64,000 nucleotides of DNA from an uncultured Eubacterium sp. GTDB taxonomy: Bacteria > Bacillota > Clostridia > Lachnospirales > Lachnospiraceae. The position numbers and the translations under genes are program-made. The stretch is taken from assembly GCA_910584245.1 (NCBI GenBank), contig CAJTZF010000009.1, positions 40,040 through 104,039 on the forward strand. Direction: 5' to 3'. A model generated the notes under the pieces. It was given only the letters and a program-made list of their open reading frames with translations. It made no database searches and was not told the DNA's origin. Positions 1 to 7,958 of the stretch are shown one piece after another. Every line of letters starts with the position of its first letter. Position 1 is the first letter of the stretch.

Positions 1-726
1 ACTATCCTCATACAAATTCCCCATTTTTTCACGGCATAGAACACATGGGAAAACGTCTCCATTTCCTAAAATAAGCGCCGATTGCGCGCACGCAGAAGCA
101 TTTGTGGGAAAATGGCGCAGCTCCAGGCCAAAATTCGCGTCCAATTCAAAAAATGCTTGAAGCTCACGGTCTGTATATTTACGCCCCATGCCGTCCATTT
201 TATTAATCCACATATATATAGTCCCGTCCAGTCCGGCGCGCAGCTTCCTCAATCGCTCCAGATGCTCCGGTACGCCTACCGCTCCAACGCAAAACCGTAT
301 TCCCGCATCCACAAGTTTCCTGCACTGCCCGAGAAATTCCTCAACCGTCGTCATTTCGGGGTGAAATGTCCCCCACAGCCGCAGCTTATCCATGTAGCCG
401 CCGGCCCGTTCATACAAGCGAAGCATCTCTTCCACCGGAAAGCTGAAATTACTCTGTACGCCAGCCGCCTGGATGCCAGAAAGGGCGCTTAACTCCGCCA
501 ATCCCTTCCAATAGTACTTATGAATCAGCGCTTCGCCGTATGGCACAATCTGTACTGTTCCACAAAAGCGTTCTCTCCCGATTTCCTCAACAAACCGGGA
601 CAGCTCTTTTTCATCGCGCGCCAGCTGGCGCCCGCCGCCCCTGTTTTTTGAAAAGGGGCAGTACCGGCAGCTATAATTGCAAAAAGAAAGGCTTCCCCGG
701 TAATAAACGTGCCGAATCGTATTCAA
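1..726 (-). CDS. STM4011 family radical SAM protein (3' end beyond window)
   Basis: The frame is open on the minus strand from a TTG codon at 726 to the window edge, giving 242 visible codons. The start follows a good ribosome site (AGGGGG, about 8 nt upstream) and overlaps the stop of the upstream gene as TTGA. Near residue 17 it has CNYSCRYC, a Cx3Cx2C radical SAM iron-sulfur motif. The last visible residues include a second cysteine group (CVLC), possibly part of an auxiliary cluster site. It is the last visible gene of a five-gene cluster whose other members match the STM4012-STM4015 families, so I assign the fifth radical SAM member of that set. Substrate and reaction are unknown. The C-terminus is outside the window. 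Confidence 0.8.
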   Translation of the reverse strand, partial: MNTIRHVYYRGSLSFCNYSCRYCPFSKNRGGGRQLARDEKELSRFVEEIGRERFCGTVQIVPYGEALIHKYYWKGLAELSALSGIQAAGVQSNFSFPVEEMLRLYERAGGYMDKLRLWGTFHPEMTTVEEFLGQCRKLVDAGIRFCVGAVGVPEHLERLRKLRAGLDGTIYMWINKMDGMGRKYTDRELQAFFELDANFGLELRHFPTNASACAQSALILGNGDVFPCVLCREKMGNLYEDS

Positions 727-2039
727 CTGCTGCCACCCCCTGGCAACTCCAGAGGAGATACATCTGATCTGCACATTTTCTCCCGGACTTCATCGGAAAT
801 CAGCATCGGCCCCAAATAGTCGGAAAGACAAAAACCCTGTTCTGTCAAAAGGATCCGCCCCGCCTGTTCTTTGGCATAACCGCGCCGCACCCAATCCCGC
901 AAAATAGGAAATTCTTTCTGTGCCTCCCCGGAAAATGCTGTTTCATACTCTGTCAATGACAGACCACAGCCAAACAATATATTTTTTATAATAAACCGCC
1001 GCTTCTGCTCATCGTCGGTCAAGAGATACCCGTGGCGGATTTCCCGGTAATCCTCCTCCTTTATGTACTTCCGCATAAGCTCCCGGCACTGGCTCTGCCG
1101 GACGCTGTATGGCGTACAAAAATGCAGGTTTCCGATATAACTGCGCGCACCGCACCCGATGGAAACCGTATTCCCAAACCCACAACTGCCGACGTCGCTG
1201 GAAACGTCTGCCGCCGTCTCTTTTACAAACCTGCGCATAGAATATGGACGGTATCCCCTCTCTCTCAAATAGGCGCGGAGCTGCACATACATTTCATAAG
1301 TCTGGGACGGCCGCCGGACTCCTTTATTGTAAAGATAGGTGTCCTTTTTGATATAAAGCGGATACACAAACAATTCTTCCGGCTCATAGGCGAGCGCCCG
1401 CTCCAACGACTGCCACAGGCCGGATACTGTCTGTCCCGGTATTCCATAGATCAAATCGAGATTAACGCACGTAAACCCCACCTTCTGAATACATTCCAGG
1501 GCGCGCTCTACCTGCTCCACGGAATGGCTCCGGTGAATCGCTTCCAGATCCTCCCCGCGGAAACTCTGCACCCCCATGCTTACCCTCGTCACATGATGCT
1601 CCTTCAGCAGCCAAAGCTTTTCCTCCGTCGTCTGCCCTGGTGAAGTTTCCACTACTATATGCCGGCCGGCCGGCTCAAACCCCATACCTTCCGTGGCAAT
1701 CCGAAATACGCGTTCCAGCTGTCTCTCCGGCAAAAGCAACGGCGTTCCGCCTCCCAGCGTCAGGTCCGCAAACTCCACATCCTGAGGAAATGACGCTGAC
1801 CACTGCCGGGCCTGGCGCTCCATCGCGCCCACATATTGTTCCATCGCCGCCTCACTCTGGCCTGTCACAGAAAATAAATTGCAATACCCGCATTTGCTCT
1901 GACAAAAAGGAATATGAAAATACAGGCTGTTTTCCGAACCGGACAGCCTGTCTGCATACTGTTCCAAACGTACCCCGTATAACAGCCCATAGGCCGTCTT
2001 ATGGGGATAACTGTACATATACTGTAAATATGGATTCAT
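723..2039 (-). CDS. STM4012 family radical SAM protein (HemN-like)
   Basis: A 438-residue HemN/coproporphyrinogen dehydrogenase-like radical SAM protein. Near residue 43 it has FHIPFCQSKCGYCNLF with the Cx3Cx2C cluster motif, followed by the GGGTP SAM-binding motif and a C-terminal HemN-like part. The HemN-like fold suggests radical chemistry on a small molecule or peptide, not necessarily haem synthesis: there are no haem genes nearby, and the neighbours match the STM4011-4015 set. It overlaps the upstream hydrolase gene by 4 nt (ATGA) and the downstream STM4011-like gene, so translation is probably coupled. Family assignment is by recalled family features and context; the reaction is unknown. 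Confidence 0.87.
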   Translation of the reverse strand: MNPYLQYMYSYPHKTAYGLLYGVRLEQYADRLSGSENSLYFHIPFCQSKCGYCNLFSVTGQSEAAMEQYVGAMERQARQWSASFPQDVEFADLTLGGGTPLLLPERQLERVFRIATEGMGFEPAGRHIVVETSPGQTTEEKLWLLKEHHVTRVSMGVQSFRGEDLEAIHRSHSVEQVERALECIQKVGFTCVNLDLIYGIPGQTVSGLWQSLERALAYEPEELFVYPLYIKKDTYLYNKGVRRPSQTYEMYVQLRAYLRERGYRPYSMRRFVKETAADVSSDVGSCGFGNTVSIGCGARSYIGNLHFCTPYSVRQSQCRELMRKYIKEEDYREIRHGYLLTDDEQKRRFIIKNILFGCGLSLTEYETAFSGEAQKEFPILRDWVRRGYAKEQAGRILLTEQGFCLSDYLGPMLISDEVREKMCRSDVSPLELPGGGSS

Positions 2040-2878
2040 TTTGTTTCTCCTACCTTTTCCTGCTCCCCGCTTTTCCGTAAAATAAAATGTTTATAGGGAA
2101 CCGTCCCCACTATCGGATGATTAAATCCGTGATACCAGTACCCGTCCTCGCCGTAACACGTACCGTGGTCGGAACAGCATATAACAAACGTGTCCCCTTT
2201 ATTCTGAAATGCCTCAAAGAGCCGTCCCAGCTCGCCGTCCACGTACCGGAGGGCCGCGCCGTGGGCCTCCACGCTGTCGCGCGTACTTCCTTCTATATAA
2301 AAATAATTCGGGTAATGTATGGCGGAAATGTTAATATACATCATAAGCAAGCAGTTCTGCGGCACTTCTGCAACCTTCCCCACAGCAAAGTCAATCTGGT
2401 TCGCCGCCGATTCCTTCACTTTGCAGCCAAAAGACGGATTCCAATAGCTGTGCTTAAAATATGACGGCATTACCTTTCCAATATCTGTCCGCTTATCAAA
2501 AAAACTCAAGCCGCCGATACAACAGGTTTCGTAGCCGACCTGCCCGAGTCCCTCTACAAACGTCGCTCCCCGAAAAGAAAATGCCCCTTCCGGAGCTCTT
2601 CTTCCCATTCCAATATCCTCGGAAAAAAATAGTTTTTCCCTCTGCTTCATATCCCGGACGCCGACGTCCACCGGCAGAAAACCGGCAAACATCGCCTGGT
2701 GCGACGGATACGTAAAATTCCCTGGCGCCTGACATTTTCTCCACGCCCCATAGCGGTTTAAGACCGGGGTCGTCCCCCTGTCCTGCTCCGCTTTCGCCAC
2801 ATCATACCGCAGCGAATCAATGCACACAAACAAAACGTGGCATGTTCCGACAATTTCGTTCATATCAAATGGTTTCAA
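2036..2878 (-). CDS. STM4013/SEN3800 family hydrolase (alkaline phosphatase superfamily)
   Basis: A 280-residue protein of the alkaline phosphatase/sulfatase superfamily. Near the N-terminus, FVCIDSLRYD supplies a metal-binding Asp. NFTYPSHQAM lies where these enzymes carry their nucleophile. CSDHG and GFNHP near the C-terminus look like the second metal site. There is no signal peptide, so it should act in the cytoplasm, unlike most sulfatases of this fold. It overlaps the genes on both sides by 4 nt, so it is tightly tied to the ATP-grasp and radical SAM genes. It probably hydrolyses a phosphate or sulfate ester made or used in the same pathway; the substrate is unknown. Confidence 0.85.
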   Translation of the reverse strand: MKPFDMNEIVGTCHVLFVCIDSLRYDVAKAEQDRGTTPVLNRYGAWRKCQAPGNFTYPSHQAMFAGFLPVDVGVRDMKQREKLFFSEDIGMGRRAPEGAFSFRGATFVEGLGQVGYETCCIGGLSFFDKRTDIGKVMPSYFKHSYWNPSFGCKVKESAANQIDFAVGKVAEVPQNCLLMMYINISAIHYPNYFYIEGSTRDSVEAHGAALRYVDGELGRLFEAFQNKGDTFVICCSDHGTCYGEDGYWYHGFNHPIVGTVPYKHFILRKSGEQEKVGETK

Positions 2879-3858
2879 AGCCTTCTCAGCTCCTTAATCT
2901 GTCTTTTATAAATGGTATTCTCATAAAATATATCCTGGTAAATCAAGTCCCCCTGCCCATTTATTTCGATAATCCGGGGCTGTTTTCCCCCTTTCTCCAG
3001 CAATATGTCAATTCCTGCCATCGAAAGTCCCGGAAATAACTTCATCGCCTCGCCGCACAGCTGGCTAGTTTCAGCAAGCAACGAATCGGATAGTCCAAGC
3101 TCTCTCCAGCTGAGCGGCGAATTATTCAGATGAAGATTTGTGATAGGGCCGCTCGACTGTCTAGCCACTATGAACGAAATCGCCCCAAACTGCCATACGA
3201 CACGAAGATCATAGCTTTTTCCCCGATAAGAAGCTTTCGGATGCCAGCGCTCAACAATAGCGCCAAGAGACAATACCGCCCTCAAAAGCTGCCGGATCTC
3301 CTCTTTGCCCTCCAAACGGTAAATCGTTTTCGTATTGACAAGTTCGTCCCCCCGCACACAGCAGGAGGTATAGGCAACCTCCTTTTCCGTCCCCGGGTAT
3401 TTCCGGTATGCGACTACCCCGGCGGCGCCAGAACTCCATACCGGCTTTAAAAATACAGAAAACACACGGCTGCCACCCATCACCGACTGCAGTTCCTCCA
3501 CCGTATAAACTGTTTCGGCTATCATTTGCGTCACTGCAATGCCGTTCTCCTGCAGTACCCTTTTGCAATGGCTCTTATCCAGTACGCTCAAAATGCCGGC
3601 CGGCGTATTTAAAAAAGTACACGCGTCCTGCTCCAGCTTCTTCAGCCGGGCGCGGTACTCCAAAACCTGTTCATTCATGTCCAGAAGATTTGACGTCAAA
3701 TAAGAAGGCGGATCGATTTTCACGACATCCCCGCTCAAATCTGCATCCGCCACCTCGGACCAGTCAATAACATTCAATGCAGTCCCGCACTCGTCTGCCG
3801 CCTTCTGAAAATATTCGGTCCGCCGGGAACCTGCTGTCCCGATCAAATCAATACCCAT
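2875..3858 (-). CDS. STM4014 family ATP-grasp-like protein
   Basis: A 327-residue protein with features of ATP-grasp ligases. FLKPVWSSGAAGV (around residues 145-157) resembles the lysine and glycine-rich ATP loop. YDLRVVW and RQSSGP follow, and a C-terminal AGIDILLE...IIEINGQG carries the Asp and Glu-x-Asn expected to bind magnesium. Such enzymes join an activated carboxylate to an amine, often on peptides. It lies between the LRR gene (1-nt overlap, TAATG) and the hydrolase gene (4-nt overlap). Family membership is inferred from these motifs and its position in the STM4011-4015 order. The ligated groups are unknown. Confidence 0.83.
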   Translation of the reverse strand: MGIDLIGTAGSRRTEYFQKAADECGTALNVIDWSEVADADLSGDVVKIDPPSYLTSNLLDMNEQVLEYRARLKKLEQDACTFLNTPAGILSVLDKSHCKRVLQENGIAVTQMIAETVYTVEELQSVMGGSRVFSVFLKPVWSSGAAGVVAYRKYPGTEKEVAYTSCCVRGDELVNTKTIYRLEGKEEIRQLLRAVLSLGAIVERWHPKASYRGKSYDLRVVWQFGAISFIVARQSSGPITNLHLNNSPLSWRELGLSDSLLAETSQLCGEAMKLFPGLSMAGIDILLEKGGKQPRIIEINGQGDLIYQDIFYENTIYKRQIKELRRL

Positions 3859-4715
3859 TATTCTGTCAGCATCGGATAACGATAGATTTCCCCATCATAA
3901 TTATCCTCCTCCTGCTGGTCGTCCACATTGACGTCCGCCTGCAGGCCTTTCAGCTTTTTCATCATGTCACCGGACATATAATGGTACTCCAAATTCACCT
4001 CTTTAATATTGCCGTAAGACGGCAGAGCCTCCAAAAGCGCCGTTCCTCCCTTATCGGTCAATGTTCCGCAAGATAAATCCAACGTATGTATCTGGCTCAT
4101 ATATTTGCATTTCACAACTTCCTCCGCGATCTCATCCTGTATTTCACTATCAAGAATACCAAGTTCCTTCAGTTTCGGAAAATCAGATTTCTCCAGCATA
4201 GACACAATGTCATCTAAGCCGCCGTCAAATCCGTAGTCATCCACACCGATATACAGCGACAGCTTCTCCAGTTCCGGCAGCTTCGCCGCTCCGATAGCAG
4301 CCAGCACCTCCTTCGGAAGCCCCCCGCAAATAATTTCCAGGCATTTTAGATTTTCATGCTGTATGTTCCCCAATGAGAGATTGGTCCCTCCTTTGACCGT
4401 CAGCTTTTCCAGCTGTGGCATCGCCGCCCAGAGAGCTCCATAATCCGCCTGCTCGATCCACGACACCTCGCATTCCTCATAATCCATATCACCGACAAAC
4501 AAACTTTTGATTCCCGCGAACTTATCCTTGTTTTCCACCAGGCCGTCGATAATTGACTGGGCGCTATTTTCCCACGATTCGCCCCAGCAGCCGATAACCA
4601 GCTCTTCCAACTGTCCGAGTTCCCCGTCTGCAAGGATATCCGCAATCATCGTCTTTGCGTTTTTGTCACCGTCCTCATAATCTTCCCAAGTGTAATAAAA
4701 TTTTTTGCTCTTCAT
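3858..4715 (-). CDS. STM4015 family leucine-rich-repeat protein
   Basis: A 285-residue acidic, cytoplasmic protein. From about residue 30 to 250 it carries degenerate leucine-rich repeats of the form LEELVIG, IKSLFVG, LEKLTVKGG, LKCLEIICGG, LEKLSLYIG, LKELGILDS, IHTLDLSCG and IKEVNLEYH. An acidic linker leads to a short Tyr-containing tail, YDGEIYRYPMLTE. The ATG follows GGAGG at good spacing. It is the promoter-proximal member of the five-gene cluster and its stop overlaps the next start. LRRs usually bind proteins, so this could be a scaffold or the modified substrate; both are inferences. No signal peptide or membrane segment. Confidence 0.83.
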   Translation of the reverse strand: MKSKKFYYTWEDYEDGDKNAKTMIADILADGELGQLEELVIGCWGESWENSAQSIIDGLVENKDKFAGIKSLFVGDMDYEECEVSWIEQADYGALWAAMPQLEKLTVKGGTNLSLGNIQHENLKCLEIICGGLPKEVLAAIGAAKLPELEKLSLYIGVDDYGFDGGLDDIVSMLEKSDFPKLKELGILDSEIQDEIAEEVVKCKYMSQIHTLDLSCGTLTDKGGTALLEALPSYGNIKEVNLEYHYMSGDMMKKLKGLQADVNVDDQQEEDNYDGEIYRYPMLTE

Positions 4716-4728
4716 TCCTGCCTCCTTT

Positions 4729-4902
4729 TCATAGAAAACCTTTAAAGTTTTTTTCCACTAACTTACGGGGCACCATAACCTGCCTGTCACAGCCGGCGCA
4801 CCGCAGTCTGAAATCCATGCCCACCCGCAAAATCTCCCAGCGGTTTTCGCCGCACGGGTGCTTTTTTTTCATTTTTATAACCTGTCCGACTTTAAACTCC
4901 AT
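4729..4902 (-). CDS. DUF951 family small zinc-ribbon-like protein
   Basis: A 57-residue protein starting MEFKVGQVIKMKKKHPCG and continuing to RCAGCDRQVMVPR. The HPCG, WEILRVG and CAGC signatures and the length match the DUF951 family, widespread in Firmicutes and of unknown function. Cys17, Cys35 and Cys38 could form a small metal site. The ATG at 4902 follows an AGGTGG ribosome site. It ends 13 nt before the STM4015-like gene on the same strand, with no terminator between them, so the two are probably co-transcribed. DUF951 genes occur widely without the STM cluster, so a functional link is not implied. Confidence 0.88.
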   Translation of the reverse strand: MEFKVGQVIKMKKKHPCGENRWEILRVGMDFRLRCAGCDRQVMVPRKLVEKNFKGFL

Positions 4903-4934
4903 CACACCACCTCATATTATTTTATTATAACGCC

Positions 4935-5120
4935 CTATAAAAACATTTTCAATATCATTACAATCCAAAAACCAAGTCCAAACAGAAGAAGGCAAAATTG
5001 GAAAATATGGTCCGCCCGGTCAATCTGGCCCTGCATTCCCGCTTTTCTTTGGCGTTCCGCATCCGCGTTTCCATCCAGAATATCCCGGATACGACTGAAA
5101 ATATTATACTCTCCCGACAT
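4935..5120 (-). CDS. small single-pass membrane protein
   Basis: A 61-residue reading frame starting MSGEYNIFSRIRDIL, with a charged first half and a hydrophobic second half (FCLLLFGLGFWIVMILKMFL) that looks like one transmembrane helix. GGAAGGGA lies upstream of the ATG at workable spacing. It sits between nrdD and the DUF951 gene on the same strand with short gaps. I do not recognise the family. Support is the ribosome site, the plausible membrane topology and the lack of any competing frame. It could be a chance frame. Confidence 0.5.
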   Translation of the reverse strand: MSGEYNIFSRIRDILDGNADAERQRKAGMQGQIDRADHIFQFCLLLFGLGFWIVMILKMFL

Positions 5121-5205
5121 AGAATCATCCCTTCCTACATATATTCTTCCTTCATTTTATAAAACAACCCATGCATTGTCAAGCTCCTCATTTCCCTAAC
5201 TTTCC

Positions 5206-7383
5206 CTACAGATGTAAAACTCTCTCCCGGATTTCCTGTGTCCGTCCCTGGTTCCAGAACTGGGTCCCGATATAACCGCACGTACGGCGGGCCACAAACA
5301 GCTTGGACTGATCCCTGTTTCCGCAATTTGGACATTCCCACACTAGTTTCCCATATTCATCCTCTTTGATACTGACCTCACCAGAATACCCGCATTGCTC
5401 GCAATAATCACTTTTCGTATTTAACTCCGCATACATGATATTATCGTAAATATGTCTCATTACGGAGAGTACAGCCGGTATATTGTCCTGCATATTCGGA
5501 ACCTCGACATAACTGATCGCACCGCCCGGAGATAATTTCTGAAACTCCGATTCAAAACTGAGCTTGCTGAATGCATCTATTTCCTCTGTCACATGTATAT
5601 GATAGCTATTTGTTATATAATTCCGGTCCGTCACTCCCTTAATAATGCCAAAACGCCTCTGTAAACATTTCGCAAATTTGTAAGTCGTCGACTCCATCGG
5701 CGTCCCATACACAGAATAACTAATCCGTTCCGCCGCTTTCCACTCCTTGCACTTCTCATTTAGCCGATTCATGACGGCCAGGGCAAATTCCCTGCCCTCC
5801 GGGTCGGTGTGCGATTTTCCCGTCATACGCACACACATCTCATAAAGACCGGCATACCCGAGTGAAATGGTAGAATAGCCATCGTATAAGAGCCGGTCGA
5901 TCTTCTCTCCTTTTTTGAGCCTTGCCAAAGCCCCGTGCTGCCACAAAATAGGCGCTACGTCCGATTTCGTTCCGAGAAGGCGCTCATGCCGGCACCGCAG
6001 TGCGCGGTGACAGAGCTCCAGCCTCTCATCAAGCAGCTTCCAGAACAGATCCATTTTCCCATAGGAGGAACAGGCCACATCGACCAGATTAATCGTCACG
6101 ACTCCCTGATTGAACCTGCCATAAAATTTGTGGCTGCCATCCGGATTCCGCTGCCCGTCCTCAACAGTCAGGAACGAGCGGCATCCCATACACGTATACA
6201 CATCGCCCTGTTTGAGTTCCCGCATGACCTTTGCCGAAATATAGTCCGGCACCATGCGTTTTGCCGTGCAGACAGCGGACAGCTCGGTTAAATAGTAGTA
6301 CTCGCTGTCCTCACGGATGTTGTCCTCGTCCAGCACATAAATCAGTTTAGGAAATGCCGGCGTGATCCACACGCCCTTTTCGTTCTTCACTCCCTCAATC
6401 CTCTGGCGGAGCACCTCCTCAATTAAAAGCGCAAGGTCGTGGCGGGCCTGCCCCTCCACCTCGTCTAAATACATAAACATCGTGACAAACGGAGCCTGCC
6501 CATTACATGTCATAAGCGTAATCAACTGGTACTGGATCGTCTGGATCCCCCTCTTAATCTCATCGGCCAGCCGTTTTTTCACGATTTTTTCCAACTTTTC
6601 CTCCTCATGGACAAGTCCCAGTTCATCGTATTCTTCTCTTACCTCTTCCCGTATTTTACGGCGGCTGATATCTACAAATGGCGCCAGATGTGCGAGCGAA
6701 AAGGACTGCCCCCCGTATTGGTTGCTGGCAACCTGGGCCACGATCTGCGTCGTCACGTTACACGCCGTATAGAAGGAATGCGGTTTTTCAATCAGCGTAT
6801 CACTGATAACCGTGCCGTTTTGAAGCATATCCTCAAGATTTACCAGATCGCAATTGTGCTCCTTTTGGGCAAAATAGTCCGTATCGTGAAAATGAATAAT
6901 TCCCTCCTTGTGGGCGTCCACTACCTCCTTCGGCAGCAGCAGCCGCATAGAAAGATCCTTGCTCACCTGCCCTGCCATATAATCGCGCTGGGTTGAATTA
7001 ATACCGGCATCTTTATTGGAATTCTCCTGGTTGACCTCTTCGTTGCTGCACTCGATCAGAGACAAAATTTCACCGTCCGTCGTATTCGCCTTCCTTGCCA
7101 GCTCCCGCTGATAGCGATACCGCACGTATTTCTGTGCAATCTCATAGCCGCCCTCCTGCATAATCGCGATTTCAACCATATCCTGTATATTTTCTACGTT
7201 GACCGAGTGGGGAGATGCCTCAATCTGCTGCGATACCTTGTTCGTGATATCTGCCATTTGCAAAATCGTAAGCCTTTTTTGTTCCTCCACTTCCCGATTT
7301 GCTTTCTGTACCGCATTGCTGATTTTCTCTGCATTAAACTCCACTTCCTCGCCATTTCTCTTGATAACTCTTGTCTTGCCCAT
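5206..7383 (-). CDS. nrdD: anaerobic (class III) ribonucleoside-triphosphate reductase
   Basis: A 725-residue glycyl-radical enzyme that reduces ribonucleoside triphosphates to deoxynucleotides without oxygen. Residues 1-95 are an ATP-cone (VIKRNGEEVEF...), the allosteric domain. The C-terminus holds the zinc site CEQCGYSG...CPNCGN, then RRTCGYIG, which contains the glycyl radical residue. The full family length is present. The start follows AGGAGAG. A promoter and two NrdR boxes lie upstream. The activating enzyme NrdG is normally adjacent but is not encoded in the next genes here, so it must be elsewhere. Confidence 0.97.
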   Translation of the reverse strand: MGKTRVIKRNGEEVEFNAEKISNAVQKANREVEEQKRLTILQMADITNKVSQQIEASPHSVNVENIQDMVEIAIMQEGGYEIAQKYVRYRYQRELARKANTTDGEILSLIECSNEEVNQENSNKDAGINSTQRDYMAGQVSKDLSMRLLLPKEVVDAHKEGIIHFHDTDYFAQKEHNCDLVNLEDMLQNGTVISDTLIEKPHSFYTACNVTTQIVAQVASNQYGGQSFSLAHLAPFVDISRRKIREEVREEYDELGLVHEEEKLEKIVKKRLADEIKRGIQTIQYQLITLMTCNGQAPFVTMFMYLDEVEGQARHDLALLIEEVLRQRIEGVKNEKGVWITPAFPKLIYVLDEDNIREDSEYYYLTELSAVCTAKRMVPDYISAKVMRELKQGDVYTCMGCRSFLTVEDGQRNPDGSHKFYGRFNQGVVTINLVDVACSSYGKMDLFWKLLDERLELCHRALRCRHERLLGTKSDVAPILWQHGALARLKKGEKIDRLLYDGYSTISLGYAGLYEMCVRMTGKSHTDPEGREFALAVMNRLNEKCKEWKAAERISYSVYGTPMESTTYKFAKCLQRRFGIIKGVTDRNYITNSYHIHVTEEIDAFSKLSFESEFQKLSPGGAISYVEVPNMQDNIPAVLSVMRHIYDNIMYAELNTKSDYCEQCGYSGEVSIKEDEYGKLVWECPNCGNRDQSKLFVARRTCGYIGTQFWNQGRTQEIRERVLHL

Positions 7384-7400
7384 TTATTTTGACACTCTCC

Positions 7401-7416
7401 TAACTTGATATTGTGT
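7401..7416. promoter_or_regulatory. NrdR box (distal copy, in nrdD leader)
   Basis: TAACTTGATATTGTGT agrees with the NrdR consensus (acaCwAtATaTwGtgt) at 12 of 16 positions, counted by eye. It lies exactly 31 bp from the stronger box at 7432, the usual spacing of paired NrdR boxes. It falls in the 5' leader of nrdD. Confidence 0.65.
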
Positions 7417-7431
7417 TTGTTTACACATTAT

Positions 7432-7447
7432 GTACTATATATTGTGT
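7432..7447. promoter_or_regulatory. NrdR box (proximal copy, at nrdD transcription start)
   Basis: GTACTATATATTGTGT agrees with the NrdR consensus at 14 of 16 positions. It overlaps the transcription start expected about 7 nt downstream of the nrdD -10 element, so NrdR binding would block initiation when dATP is plentiful. Confidence 0.78.
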
Positions 7448-7451
7448 CCCC

Positions 7452-7480
7452 ATCATAACATTCCTGAAATCATCTGTAAA
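7452..7480 (-). promoter_or_regulatory. nrdD promoter
   Basis: On the minus strand TTTACA (7475-7480) and TATGAT (7452-7457) are separated by 17 nt, a good vegetative-sigma promoter. The start site would fall in the proximal NrdR box. Confidence 0.75.
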
Positions 7481-7513
7481 GTATGTTTATAAAACTTTAA
7501 GAAAAATAACTTC

Positions 7514-7542
7514 TTGCATTCTGTCCCCCTTCATGTTATAAT
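7514..7542 (+). promoter_or_regulatory. rpsF operon promoter
   Basis: TTGCAT (7514-7519), 17 nt, then TATAAT (7537-7542), with TG one base before the -10 (extended -10). It precedes the rpsF leader. Confidence 0.8.
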
Positions 7543-7548
7543 GTAAAT

Positions 7549-7651
7549 CCGTGATGTAAAAATCATATTCCTTGTTCTCCCCTGGATCCGCGTATTACAG
7601 TAACGCATCTTTTAAGGGAGAGCCAGAGACCAAAAGGAGGTGCAGGCAACT
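7549..7651 (+). promoter_or_regulatory. rpsF 5' leader, possible S6:S18 autoregulatory element
   Basis: About 100 nt lie between the predicted start site and rpsF. CTCCC near 7580 can pair with GGGAG near 7616-7620 and encloses a GCGT/ACGC hairpin. Operons for S6 and S18 often have a leader bound by the S6:S18 complex, and this stem has a suitable position. I did not match the conserved loop bases with certainty. Confidence 0.4.
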
Positions 7652-7939
7652 ATGAATAAGTATGAATTAGCTTTAGTTGTTAGTGCAAAAGTTGATGACG
7701 AAGTAAGAAATGCCACGGTCGAGAAAGCCAAAGAGTATATTACCACTTTTGGCGGTACGATTACAAACGTCGATGAATGGGGCAAGAAAAGACTTGCTTA
7801 CGAAATTCAGAAGATGAATGAAGGCTTTTATTACTTTATTCAGTTTGATTCAGAGCCGGATACGCCTGGTGAAATCGAGCAGAGACTTCGCATTATGGAC
7901 AACGTGATTCGATACTTATGCGTAAGACAGGAAGCATAA
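7652..7939 (+). CDS. rpsF: 30S ribosomal protein S6
   Basis: A 95-residue S6 starting MNKYELALVVSAK, with the typical alternating strand and helix pattern and GKKRLAYEIQK. S6 binds 16S rRNA in the platform as a heterodimer with S18, encoded two genes downstream. I use the ATG at 7652, after AAAGGAGG; a GTG four codons upstream overlaps the ribosome site and is unlikely. First gene of the conserved rpsF-ssb-rpsR operon, with a strong promoter and possible autoregulatory leader. Confidence 0.97.
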   Translation: MNKYELALVVSAKVDDEVRNATVEKAKEYITTFGGTITNVDEWGKKRLAYEIQKMNEGFYYFIQFDSEPDTPGEIEQRLRIMDNVIRYLCVRQEA

Positions 7940-7958
7940 GAAAAGGAGGAATCCTTCC

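Noticed and set aside
82..767. Plus-strand open frames at 82-492 and 540-767
   Set aside because: The minus strand is continuously open here and encodes a radical SAM motif; the plus frames have no ribosome sites or recognisable domains.
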